From: Devosia limi DSM 17137
Lineage (GTDB): Bacteria; Pseudomonadota; Alphaproteobacteria; Rhizobiales; Devosiaceae
Direction of reading: 5' to 3'
DNA length: 64,000 nt
Assembly (NCBI RefSeq): GCF_900128975.1
Contig: NZ_FQVC01000010.1
Span: forward strand, 81,045 to 145,044
Part shown: positions 8,620 to 17,186 of the stretch, piece by piece
Layout of the letters: each line of letters begins with the position of its first letter
Position numbering within the stretch: position 1 is the stretch's first letter
Program-made: the position numbers and the translations under genes
The notes under the pieces: model-generated
What the model was told of the DNA's origin: nothing
The model's database searches: none
What the model saw: the letters and a program-made list of their open reading frames with translations, nothing else

Positions 8620-8660
8620 GCAAAGCCGGTCCTTTGAGCCGGTTTTTGCTTTTCGGGAGA
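8620..8660 (+). promoter_or_regulatory. conserved leader hairpin and Shine-Dalgarno of the first HAF gene
   Basis: GCAAAGCCGG (8620-8629) can pair with CCGGTTTTTGC (8639-8649), followed by CGGGAGA (8654-8660) and the ATG at 8667. The element is almost the same as at 10912-10952 before the paralogue, although the surrounding noncoding DNA differs. It may act as attenuator, stability element or translational control. Confidence 0.5.
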
Positions 8661-8666
8661 TATTTG

Positions 8667-10749
8667 ATGCAGGTGGACATTTGGGGCTTGAGGCGAACAA
8701 GCGCCGCAGACACATTCTGGTTGGGGTCCTGATGGCCACGACATCGCTTGTACTTGCACTGGACGCGCGCGCGCAGAGCATTGAGCACCTCCAGGGAAAC
8801 GAGGGCGTGGCACTAAGCAATGATGGCCGGTACTCCGTTTTCAATGGCACGCAGGGATACTACCACACGCCCGACGGCACCCATCAAATTCCCCGCTACA
8901 GCAATTTCATCAGTGCGGCCCGGGCGATTTCCGGCGATGGCCAGGTCGTTGTGGGAACGGGGCGCGGTGATCAAAGCCAGCCGAGCGCCTTCCGGTGGAG
9001 CCTAGCGGACGGGCTGATCCAACTGGGAACGCTGGGGACCGACCCGAGGCATGAGTCCGAGGCTTACGGCGTTTCGGGCGACGGCAGCAGGATTGTGGGC
9101 ACGTCAGAAACGGACGCAGATGTCAGAACAGGCTTTGTATGGGTGCAGGGTGCCACCGGCGGTGTCGCCCATAATCAGCAGATGTATGAGCTTGAGGCGG
9201 GGGAGGCGAACTCGCCCACTGTCGCTCGCGCAATTTCGGACAACGGCAATGTGGCGGTTGGTCGGTATCGCCCCAATGGCAGCGCAGTGGAAAGGGCGAT
9301 GCGCTGGGACCTGACCGATATCGACGGTGCTGGGGGGCTGGTTGGTTCGGCGCTTGGGGACTTGACCGGCGGGAACGGGTTTTCCATGGCGTGTCGGCGG
9401 ACGGCTCGGTCATCGTCGGCGGAGCTGCCACAGGGAGTGGGCAACATCATGCATTCCGCTGGAGGGAGGGTGGCACCGGCGGCGTTGCGGGCAATGAGCA
9501 GATGATCGATCTGGGCACGCTCGGGGGCATGTCGAGTATGGCCAATGGGGTTTCTTCGGGGGGTGATTATGTCGTTGGCAGCTCGCAGGATCCCGGTGGC
9601 GCGATTGCTTTCCGCTGGGACGAGGAGCGGGGCATGGTTGCCGTGGAAGAACTGCTGAGTGAAGACGATGTTGATGTTGGCGACTGGCGCCTGCAAGTTG
9701 CCAATGACGTTTCGACGGACGGGCGGGTCATTATCGGCACGATGAATCGCGCGGCGGAAAATCGTGCCTTCCTTGCGCGGCTGGGAGATGGAACCGGCGG
9801 TGGTGGCGGCGGCGTCATGGATGTCGAGGAATACAACCGCACGCTCTATGCCGGCGCGGGCGGGATAGCCAGCGCGGGTGAGTTCCTCTCCTGGCTGCCG
9901 ATGAATGGCGCGCATCACCGACCGCTGATGATGACACCGGATCTGACCGGCGATATGTGCGCGTGGGCGAGCGGGGATTTTGCCCATCACGGTGGTACCT
10001 CGACCGGGCTGGCCCTGGCCGAAATCGGCGCCTGCACCGATCTTGCGGGCGGCTCGGTGCGGATCGGTGGCGCAGTGGGCACGACGCGGTCGTGGCAGGA
10101 CCTGTCGCTGGGCGGGGCGAGCCGGCTGGCCGGACAATATGTGCTGGGCGAGGTGGACTGGCAGCCGGACGGCACGCCGCTACTCTTGTCTGCCACCGGC
10201 ATGCTCGGGGGCTGGCAGGCCAATGTGGGCCGCGCCTATTCCAATGGGGCTGCAACAGCTGTGTCCAGCGGCCAGACCCGCGCTACGGGCGGGGTCATCC
10301 GGCTGCGGGCTGACTGGCTCGAAGCGGTCTCACTTGGCAATACGACTTTCAATCCCTGGACTTCGGTGAGCCTGGGCGCGCTGCATGTGGACGGCTATAC
10401 CGAGAGCAGCGGACCGTTTCCGGCATTGTTCAACGCACAGAGCATGACCCATGTGGATGTGCGCGTTGGCCTCACAGCAGTTACGGAGTTCTCGTCCCAG
10501 ACCAAGCTGTCGACGACGTTTGAAGTGGCCCATCGCAGTGGTACGGCGCCCGGGGCTAGCGGGCAGGTGGACGGGCTGTTTGCATTTTCCCTCGGCGGCG
10601 GCCGGCAGAGCCAGACCTGGGTCAGGGCCGGGGTTGAACTCGACCACAAGATCACTGACAACCTTTCGCTGTCGACTTCAGTTCATCTGGCGACCGCCGG
10701 GCGGGATCCATCGATTGCCGGCTCGCTCGGTGTGAAGGCCGTTTTCTGA
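8667..10749 (+). pseudogene. HAF-repeat autotransporter-like protein, disrupted by two frameshifts
   Basis: Paralogue of the intact gene 10959-13064 (repaired length about 694 aa). From the ATG at 8667, placed by CGGGAGA 6 bp upstream, the frame closes after about 20 codons. The signal-peptide and HAF-repeat frame (8696 to about 9388) is shifted by one base, and a second one-base shift near 9386-9391 moves to the frame holding the rest (9391-10749). Adding one G at about 8695 and one at about 9389 restores GLRRNKRRRHILVGVLMATT and FSMGVSADGSVIVGG, matching the paralogue. The product has a signal peptide (cleavage after ARA), HAF repeats (AFRW...DLGTLGG...VSxDGxxVVG) and a C-terminal beta-barrel-like domain ending in Phe. 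It is a true pseudogene or an assembly error in G runs. The second half is well conserved. Confidence 0.75.
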
Positions 10750-10841
10750 CCGGTTCGGCAGCCCGTTTCACCCTCCTGACCATGTGGCGCTGCAACCCTG
10801 GACGCCGCCCCTCACCGGGCGGCGTTATTTTCGAAGCGGGC

Positions 10842-10909
10842 TTATGCGCGACGGCAAGGTTTATGCGCGTCGTGCCGTTGCATTGAGCGAGTCAAAACAA
10901 CCCTTTAGT
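10842..10909 (+). promoter_or_regulatory. tandem AraC-type operator plus promoter of the intact HAF gene
   Basis: Direct repeats TTATGCGCGACG (10842-10853) and TTATGCGCGTCG (10861-10872), 19 bp apart, then 10 bp, then TTGAGC (10883-10888), a 15-bp spacer and TTTAGT (10904-10909). Geometry matches the sites at 7417 and 8549. The repeats lie just upstream of the -35, the usual place for an AraC-type activator. Confidence 0.65.
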
Positions 10910-10911
10910 TC

Positions 10912-10952
10912 GCAAAGCCGGTCCTTTGGGGCCGGCTTTTGCTTTCGGGAGA
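10912..10952 (+). promoter_or_regulatory. conserved leader hairpin and Shine-Dalgarno of the intact HAF gene
   Basis: GCAAAGCCGG (10912-10921) pairs with CCGGCTTTTGC (10932-10942, one bulge), followed by GGGAGA (10947-10952) 6 bp before the ATG at 10959. It is nearly the same element as at 8620-8660, 51 bp after the start of the second operator repeat in both copies. Confidence 0.5.
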
Positions 10953-10958
10953 ACACTC

Positions 10959-13064
10959 ATGACAATGCGGGCATTCGGCAATCGGAAACGGCGGAACGGG
11001 GGGCGTTGGCTGCTGGCCGGACTGCTGATGGCGACTACGGCGATTGTCATGATCCCGAAGGCAGAAGCGCAGGATGCGGGGCTTACGCTATGGGACTGGA
11101 GCTTTGCCGGTATCAGCGGGGATGGCCGGACCTTTGCCGCCAACAGCGCGATTTCGGCTCATATCGCCAATATCAACGGCGATGAGTTTCAATTGCCCAA
11201 CCCGATCGGGACGATGATGGAAGCCCATGCCATCAATCGTTCGGGCACCGTTGTGGTTGGACAGGCCTTCGGCGGCCCAAGCATCAGGGCATTTCGGTTT
11301 GTCGGTGACACATCGGGCGGGGTGACAACTGACCTCGGGACTCTTACGCCACTGGTCGGTTCCGCGCTAAGCCGTGCATATGGCGTGTCCGATTCAGGGG
11401 AGCGTGTCGTCGGTGATGCGGCCTGGCAGGGCAATCAGCGCGGCTTTGTGTGGATCGAGGGCGCAACGGGCGGCGTCGCTGGCAATGAGCAGATGTATGC
11501 GCTGGATGGTTTGTCCGGGGGCTACGGTCTAACGGGTGCCCTGGGGATTTCCGGCGATGGCGCCTATGCCGTTGGGTGGAGTGACGGGGCGGGCTTTTCC
11601 CGACAGGCCGCGCGGTGGGATCTGGGCGGTATCGAATCGGGTGGAGCGGCCAGCGTCGAAAACCTCGGTTCGCTGACCGGCATGGTCGGCTACTCCTTTG
11701 CCAGATCGGCGTCCGGCGACGGCAGCGTGGTGGTCGGTGAGTCCGAAGACGTCGATGGCCGCACGCGCGCCTTCCGCTGGCGAGAGGGCGCAACCGATGG
11801 CGTTTCGGGCAATGTGGAGATGCTTGATCTGGGCGACCTTGGGGGTCAGAGCGCCACCGCAGAAGCTGTTTCCCGCGACGGACGCTGGGTTGTCGGACAG
11901 TCCCGGAACGAGGATTCCTATGTCCACGCATTCCGCTGGTCTGAAGAAGCGGGCATGGAGTCGGTGGCGGCATGGCTCGATCGGCATGGTGTGTCCACGG
12001 CGGGATACGTGCTGCAAAGCGCGAAAGGCATTTCCGACGACGGCAATGTGGCTGTGGGGCACATGTATGGTGACAGCGAGGTAAGTAACGGCTACCTGGC
12101 GCGAGGCGAGAGCAGCTCGGGCGGCGGGCTGATGAACATCGATGAATACCACCAGACGCTCTATGCCGCCGCAGGCATAGCCAATACCGGCGAATTCCTG
12201 ACCTGGCTGCCGATGAACGGTGCGCATCATCGGCCTCTGCTGCTGACGCCGGACCTGACGGGCGACATGTGCGCCTGGGCAACCGGGGATTTCGCGCGTC
12301 ATGGCGCCTCGGCCACCGGGCTGGCACTGGCCGAAATGGGCGCCTGCACCGATCTGGCGGGCGGCAATGTGCGGATCGGTGGGGCGGTCGGCACGACGGG
12401 GTCCTGGCAGGACCTGGCGCTGGGCGGCTCGGCGCGGATGCAGGGGCAGTATGTGCTCAGCGAAATGGACTGGCAGCCGGACGGCACGCCGCTGCTGCTG
12501 CTCAGCCTGACCGGCATGATTGGCAATTACAAGGCCAATATCGATCGGGCCTATTCCAATGGCGGGGCAACAGCGATGTCCAGCGGCGAGACCACTGCCT
12601 TTGGCGGCGTGGTGCGGTTGCGGGCAGACTGGCTGGAAGCGGCCGTGATCGGCAATACCAGCATCAATCCCTATGCGTCGCTGGGCTTTGGAGGCCTGCA
12701 TGTCAACGGCTATACCGAAACTGGCGGTCCGTTTCCGGCGGTGTTCAGTGCGCAGACCACCGGCAACGCCGATATACGCCTGGGCGTGACGGCGGTGACG
12801 GAGTTCTCGACCCAGACCAAGCTGTCGACGACGCTCGAAGTGGCGCACCGCGCGGGCACCGCGGCGGCAGCGGCCGGCAATGTGGTGGGGCTGTTCGATT
12901 TTTCGATGGGCGGGGGGACCTATTCGCAGACATGGGCCCGGGTGGGGGCTGAACTTGACCACGCGATCAGCGACAATCTCTCAATGTCCACATCCCTGCA
13001 CCTGGCCAGCAATGGCCGTGATCCATCCTTCGCGGCATCGGCTGGCATCAAGGGAGCCTTCTGA
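10959..13064 (+). CDS. HAF-repeat autotransporter-like outer-membrane protein
   Basis: 701-aa exported protein. Residues 1-37 form a long basic signal peptide ending AEA. Residues from about 50 to 385 hold several HAF-family extracellular repeats, each roughly AFRW...G...DLGxLGG...A.xVSxDGxxVVG. After a Gly/Ser linker and a conserved MNIDEYHQTLYAAAG segment (about 391), the last ~300 residues resemble an autotransporter/outer-membrane beta-barrel, with alternating pattern and a C-terminal Phe (IKGAF). The start has GGGAGA 6 bp upstream; a longer frame from 10926 would include the leader hairpin. The next gene overlaps by one base (TGATG), so the two are coupled. A barrel plus repeat passenger suggests a surface-displayed role; actual function unknown. 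The closest paralogue is the frameshifted gene just upstream. Confidence 0.82.
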   Translation: MTMRAFGNRKRRNGGRWLLAGLLMATTAIVMIPKAEAQDAGLTLWDWSFAGISGDGRTFAANSAISAHIANINGDEFQLPNPIGTMMEAHAINRSGTVVVGQAFGGPSIRAFRFVGDTSGGVTTDLGTLTPLVGSALSRAYGVSDSGERVVGDAAWQGNQRGFVWIEGATGGVAGNEQMYALDGLSGGYGLTGALGISGDGAYAVGWSDGAGFSRQAARWDLGGIESGGAASVENLGSLTGMVGYSFARSASGDGSVVVGESEDVDGRTRAFRWREGATDGVSGNVEMLDLGDLGGQSATAEAVSRDGRWVVGQSRNEDSYVHAFRWSEEAGMESVAAWLDRHGVSTAGYVLQSAKGISDDGNVAVGHMYGDSEVSNGYLARGESSSGGGLMNIDEYHQTLYAAAGIANTGEFLTWLPMNGAHHRPLLLTPDLTGDMCAWATGDFARHGASATGLALAEMGACTDLAGGNVRIGGAVGTTGSWQDLALGGSARMQGQYVLSEMDWQPDGTPLLLLSLTGMIGNYKANIDRAYSNGGATAMSSGETTAFGGVVRLRADWLEAAVIGNTSINPYASLGFGGLHVNGYTETGGPFPAVFSAQTTGNADIRLGVTAVTEFSTQTKLSTTLEVAHRAGTAAAAAGNVVGLFDFSMGGGTYSQTWARVGAELDHAISDNLSMSTSLHLASNGRDPSFAASAGIKGAF

Positions 13065-13582
13065 TGGGGCGCGCGTTTTTCCAAGCGGCCTTTCTGGCCC
13101 TGGCGGTCGGTCTGGTATCGTCAGGCACGGCCTTTGTGGTGGCGACTTCGCCGGTTCTGGCCCTGGAGCGGAACGAGGCGGCGGCCGTCGTGTCGATCAT
13201 GGAGGAGCTTGTGGTCGAGATGGGCGAAGGGATGACCGTCGATGCTGCGGACATCTTCTATGACTATGACTCGCTGGGCGCATCACTGATCCCGGCGGTA
13301 GGATTCGACCTGGCGAGTTGGAGCGCGGCCTATCACGCGGTGGCGTCGGGCTACATGGCGAGCATGCCTCAGATGGAGTTCGACGCTGTGTTCGAGGGCC
13401 CCCTGGCCCAGCTTGAAGCGGCAGAACTGCCTGAGGACCAAAAGGCAATGATCCGCGAGCATGTGGATCTGTTGATCGCTGAAGCACAGGCGCTGCGCCT
13501 TTCGGGCATGCCCTTTGTCGAGGTTGTGCAACCTTTCGCGGACAGACTCCACGTGCTGTTCCACGGCGCGTTCAGCGAATAA
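13064..13582 (+). CDS. small exported protein of unknown function, coupled to the HAF gene
   Basis: 172 aa. The N-terminus is a signal peptide (FFQAAFLALAVGLVSSGTAF, probable cleavage near VLA-LERN), so the mature protein is probably periplasmic. The rest is acidic and probably mostly helical, with segments such as IMEELVVEMGEGMTV and QLEAAELPEDQKAMIREHVD. No cysteine pair, lipobox or catalytic motif is visible, and I do not recognise the family. It starts inside the stop codon of the HAF autotransporter-like gene (TGATG), implying translational coupling and a shared role, perhaps as a partner of that protein. No counterpart follows the frameshifted HAF copy. Confidence 0.75.
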   Translation: MGRAFFQAAFLALAVGLVSSGTAFVVATSPVLALERNEAAAVVSIMEELVVEMGEGMTVDAADIFYDYDSLGASLIPAVGFDLASWSAAYHAVASGYMASMPQMEFDAVFEGPLAQLEAAELPEDQKAMIREHVDLLIAEAQALRLSGMPFVEVVQPFADRLHVLFHGAFSE

Positions 13583-13650
13583 TCCGCCCGAGGTCGGTGT
13601 GTCGCAGCGATGCGGCACCCTGCCTGGTATGCTTCAACTGGGTGGAAGAC

Positions 13651-15036
13651 GTGCCCTCACATCCTCATGCGTATTTTAGTGGTATCATCGTCGCACTGAT
13701 CCTGTTTGTGACACCGGCCTTCGGGCAGGGCTCGGCGCCGGGCGCCAGCGGCGCAGCAGACAGGCTCGCCAATATGGCGCTGTTCGGCGCGGTCTTCGAC
13801 CACATCAGAGGCGGGTATGTCGATGCGCCCGATGAGCGCGAATTGGTGCGCGCGGCCGTTCAGGGCATGCTGACATCGCTCGATCCTCATTCGAACTATC
13901 TGTCGCCAGACGCATATGACGACATGCGTGAGGGCATATCCGGCGAGTATGCGGGGGTTGGCCTGCAGACGCAGATGATCGACGGCGCGGTAACCGTCAT
14001 GGTTGCCTTCGAGGACACTCCCGCCGGACGGGTCGGTATACGAGCCGGCGATGTGATCATTGCAGTCGATGGCATCTCTATTGCCGGGTTCAGCCATGAC
14101 GAGGCTGTGTCGCGCATGCGGGGCCCGACTGGGAGCAAGGTGACGATAGCGGTGCGCCGCGAAGGCGTCGGGGACCTGATCGACTTTGCACTCGAGCGCG
14201 CCATCATTGCGACGCCTGTGGTACGGTGGTCGATGGAAAACGATGTGGCCCTGGTGACGCTTGCCAGCTTCAGCGCCCAAGCGGCACCCGGCCTCACCAC
14301 AGCGGTCGACCGCATCTATGCACAGCGCTGCGGTGTCGCGCCCAAGGGCCTCATTCTCGACCTGCGCAATAATCGGGGTGGTCTTGTTGACCAGGCCGTT
14401 CTTGTGGCGGACGCCTTCCTGCGGCGTGGGGCAGTCGTGCTGATCCGCGGACGGAGCGACCAGGAGAGTGCCCGCTTCGACGCACAATCCGATGCCCTGG
14501 ATGCCCGACTGGCCGAAGTTCCGCTCATCGTGCTGATCAACGGCGCATCCGCCTCTGCAGCGGAGATCGTGGCGGGGGCGTTGCAGGACCACGCGCGCGC
14601 CACGCTGATCGGAACGCGATCCTTTGGCAAGGGATCGGTGCAGTCGATCATATCGCTTGGTGGCAACGGGGCGATACGGCTCACGACGGCCCGCTATTAC
14701 ACGCCGAGCAATCGCTCCATCCAGGCGCTGGGTATTGTTCCCGATATCGAGATCGAGCAGATGGTGCCGCCCGAACTGGCTGGTGCCGACATCGTACAGG
14801 GCGAAGCGTCACTCGTCGGGCACCTCACTTCAGAAGGACAACAGCTATCGTCGACGGGGTCATCTGCCTATGTGCCCTTGGCCAAGGAAGACCACGCGCA
14901 GCTACAATATGCCCTTCGCCTGATTGCTCAGATGCATGATGCGACAAGCGATCAAGCTCGCCCAATATCTCACGGGGGGCAGGACCTGTCCCCCGCGATA
15001 GATGCTGTCCATGGGTCTTGCGCAATGGCAGGCTAA
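13651..15036 (+). CDS. ctpA: C-terminal processing peptidase, S41 family (CtpA-like)
   Basis: Periplasmic serine protease (about 461 aa from the GTG at 13651, preceded by a GGTGGAAGA). Signal peptide FSGIIVALILFVTPAFG, then the S41 N-terminal helical part (LTSLDPHSNYLSPDAYDDM), a PDZ domain (YAGVGLQTQMIDGAVTV ... GPTGSKVTIAVRR) and the catalytic core (GLILDLRNNRGG). The Ser/Lys dyad is visible: Ser302 in NGASASAAEI and Lys327 in RSFGKGSVQ. Complete by family length. It lies 68 bp after the small exported protein and may belong to that operon, where a processing protease could act on the HAF surface protein (inference). Its stop overlaps the stop of the convergent carbonic anhydrase gene by 4 bp. 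Confidence 0.9.
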   Translation: MPSHPHAYFSGIIVALILFVTPAFGQGSAPGASGAADRLANMALFGAVFDHIRGGYVDAPDERELVRAAVQGMLTSLDPHSNYLSPDAYDDMREGISGEYAGVGLQTQMIDGAVTVMVAFEDTPAGRVGIRAGDVIIAVDGISIAGFSHDEAVSRMRGPTGSKVTIAVRREGVGDLIDFALERAIIATPVVRWSMENDVALVTLASFSAQAAPGLTTAVDRIYAQRCGVAPKGLILDLRNNRGGLVDQAVLVADAFLRRGAVVLIRGRSDQESARFDAQSDALDARLAEVPLIVLINGASASAAEIVAGALQDHARATLIGTRSFGKGSVQSIISLGGNGAIRLTTARYYTPSNRSIQALGIVPDIEIEQMVPPELAGADIVQGEASLVGHLTSEGQQLSSTGSSAYVPLAKEDHAQLQYALRLIAQMHDATSDQARPISHGGQDLSPAIDAVHGSCAMAG

Positions 15037-15743
15037 AGGAACGTCACTTTGCCCGTGGCAATTTCATACATGCCCGCGACTGCACCAAGCGTGCCCGCGG
15101 CAGCGGCTCCAGACAGAATTGGTCCTGCGGAGAGGGCTCGTGCGGCATTGAGTTTGGCGTTCTGAGCGGTGGCCGCATCCAGCAGATCGTCGGGTGCATC
15201 GCCCATCACATCATAAACCGCCGGGCGAATGGCGTTGACCAGGCTCGGCAGGTGGCCGGGCGGCAATTCCCTGTCGGCAATCGACTTGATCGTCGCCTCA
15301 ACGGCACCGCATGCGGTGTGTCCGAGAACCACAATGGTCTTGATGCCCAATACGGCCACACCGTATTCGAGTGTCGCCAGGCCTTCTTCGCTGATGAAAT
15401 TACCGGCGACGCGCACGACAAACAGTTCTCCCGGGCCCTGATCGAAAATCAGCTCCGGGGCCACGCGGGAATCCGAGCAGCTGACAATGGCCGCGAAGGG
15501 CTGTTGTCCCTCGGCGCGGCTGGCGCGCGCCAACGAGTGGTCCGTGTTGATCGCGGCATTGGCAACATAGCGCGCATTGCCATCGACCAAACGTTGCAAC
15601 GCCTCTTCCGGCGAGACCGGCGCAGCCGCAACGGCCTCCTGGGCGAATGCCTGCGAGGCCAGCGGTGTCGCCAGCGACAAGGCCAGGCCGCCCGCAATCA
15701 ACCCTCGCCGACTGATGTTGCCCGGCTTGCAATCTTCACACAT
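15033..15743 (-). CDS. beta-carbonic anhydrase with Tat signal
   Basis: Catalyses reversible CO2 hydration with a zinc centre. 236 aa. Zinc ligands are visible: Cys89 and Asp91 with Arg93 in CSDSR, and His142 and Cys145 in GHTACGA. The N-terminus has a twin-arginine signal (SRRGLIAGGLALSLATPLASQAFA), so the enzyme is predicted to be folded in the cytoplasm and exported to the periplasm, unlike most bacterial beta-class enzymes. A conserved MCEDC stretch precedes the Tat motif. Gene order gives no partner: it converges on ctpA with stop codons overlapping in a CTAA. Confidence 0.93.
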   Translation of the reverse strand: MCEDCKPGNISRRGLIAGGLALSLATPLASQAFAQEAVAAAPVSPEEALQRLVDGNARYVANAAINTDHSLARASRAEGQQPFAAIVSCSDSRVAPELIFDQGPGELFVVRVAGNFISEEGLATLEYGVAVLGIKTIVVLGHTACGAVEATIKSIADRELPPGHLPSLVNAIRPAVYDVMGDAPDDLLDAATAQNAKLNAARALSAGPILSGAAAAGTLGAVAGMYEIATGKVTFL

Positions 15744-15808
15744 ACGTTTCTCCCGATTTAAGACAAAAATATTGTCACTGTTTTCAGCGGTAAATTGAGC
15801 AGCCCAGC

Positions 15809-17023
15809 CTAATTGGAATATTGCAGATAGAGATCTTCCATCACTTTCCCGGCGGCTGCGTTGGCATTGGCGCCGGGGAAGTTAGTCGTAACCACGACGG
15901 CGATGTCATTTTCCGTATCGACGACTATTCTGGCCAGGTTCATCGAATTGGATCCGTTATGGGTCAGCAAAGGCGTGTCAGCCCAGTCAAACACCACGCT
16001 GCCCCAGCCCAGCCCGTAGCCACCCGTGCTCGGTGTACCCGGCGGGGGATTGTCGCGGGTAGGCGTTTGAACGAGCGCTGCCTGGATATGCTCCAGCGTC
16101 GTCGGGCTGACCAGTTGCGGACCGCGCCTGGCTTGCCCGGCGTTCCAGCTGGCCCATTTGGCGTAGTCCAGAATAGACATATGCGCATTTCCCGCTGGCC
16201 CCATCACTGGAGGGACGTCGGCAGCAGGTCCCCACAGCATGGCCGTGACGGAACCGTCGTCCGCGATGCGATGGCCCACGGCAGCGTCGATCAGTCCATA
16301 GGTGGACTGCGGACCCAGCCCCGCACTTTCCATGCCAAGGGGGCCGAAAATGCGTTCATGCATCAGCGTTTCCCAAGCTACGCTGCTCACCTTTTCAATC
16401 ATCATGCCGGCGATCAGATAGCCAAAGTTCGCGTACTGAAAGGGCGAGGGGGTGGGGATGACCAGTTCGTTGTGCTGCCAAGCCGCAAGCGCGTTGATGC
16501 GTTGCTGCACGAGGTTGTCGTCAAACACCGCATCGCTGAAATACAGATCGAGCATTTCCTCGGTATCGCTCGGGATGCCGCTCGAGTGGGACAGCAATTG
16601 TTCGAGCGTGGCATCGGCCAGGCTCCGGCTCATCGCAGGGTCGTCACCCAACACGTCGCCGACGCGTGATTGCCAGTCCAGCTTGCCCTCATCGACCAGC
16701 ATGCCGGCCAAAGTCGCGGTCATGGACTTGGTGTTGGAGCCAATATGGAAGCGGTCGTCCAACGTGACCGGCAAGACTTGGCCGTCAACGCGCGTTCCAA
16801 TGGCTGCAGCCGCGACCACAACGCCATCCTTGACCACGGCGGCGGCCAAGGCCGGCAGGCCATACTCGATGCGAACACGATCCAGATAGTGTTCCATGTC
16901 TTCCGGCATCTGAGCAGATGCTGTACCCGCCGCCATGACGAACCCCAGCCCGGCAGCCAGCACCCTGAGGGCGGCGCCGATGCAAGGGCTGCGACGGTCT
17001 GACAGTGTTGGACGTCCTGACAT
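15809..17023 (-). CDS. serine hydrolase, class C beta-lactamase/esterase family
   Basis: Exported serine hydrolase (404 aa from the ATG at 17021-17023, with GAGGAG 10 bp upstream; a longer frame to 17065 lacks this). Signal peptide up to GTASA. The SxxK catalytic motif is SNTK in FHIGSNTKSMTATLAGML, the YxN motif is YANFGY, and the third motif is HNGS (LLTHNGSNSM). LSHSSGIP is the usual follow-on block. This family includes AmpC-like beta-lactamases, D-aminopeptidases and esterases; sequence alone does not separate them, but HNGS rather than KTG favours peptidase/esterase. Monocistronic by context. Confidence 0.85.
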   Translation of the reverse strand: MSGRPTLSDRRSPCIGAALRVLAAGLGFVMAAGTASAQMPEDMEHYLDRVRIEYGLPALAAAVVKDGVVVAAAAIGTRVDGQVLPVTLDDRFHIGSNTKSMTATLAGMLVDEGKLDWQSRVGDVLGDDPAMSRSLADATLEQLLSHSSGIPSDTEEMLDLYFSDAVFDDNLVQQRINALAAWQHNELVIPTPSPFQYANFGYLIAGMMIEKVSSVAWETLMHERIFGPLGMESAGLGPQSTYGLIDAAVGHRIADDGSVTAMLWGPAADVPPVMGPAGNAHMSILDYAKWASWNAGQARRGPQLVSPTTLEHIQAALVQTPTRDNPPPGTPSTGGYGLGWGSVVFDWADTPLLTHNGSNSMNLARIVVDTENDIAVVVTTNFPGANANAAAGKVMEDLYLQYSN

Positions 17024-17186
17024 ATGGCGACATCTCCTCAAGATGAACGGCAGGGGCGACGACAACCCGACGTGTCGGTGCCTCGCCTCGACGGGCGATA
17101 GGTCCCGCGTTTTCCGGCAATGCTAAGGTCGAAAAGGCCATGCTGCTATCCGGAATCCGCAAAAAGACCGGAAGCTGCATTGGCCC

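Noticed and set aside
8620..8660. ROSE-type RNA thermometer before the HAF genes
   Set aside because: UUGCU is present but does not pair convincingly with the Shine-Dalgarno; kept only as a possibility.
8591..8666. Start of the first HAF gene at the TTG at 8591
   Set aside because: It would translate through the -10 box and leader hairpin; no ribosome-binding site. The paralogue's start architecture points to the ATG at 8667.
9386..9391. Programmed frameshift in the first HAF gene
   Set aside because: No slippery heptamer or downstream pseudoknot is seen, and the paralogue is made in one frame.
11529..12962. 477-codon minus-strand frame antisense to the intact HAF gene
   Set aside because: Plus-strand product has signal peptide, repeats and barrel; antisense product has no recognisable motif.
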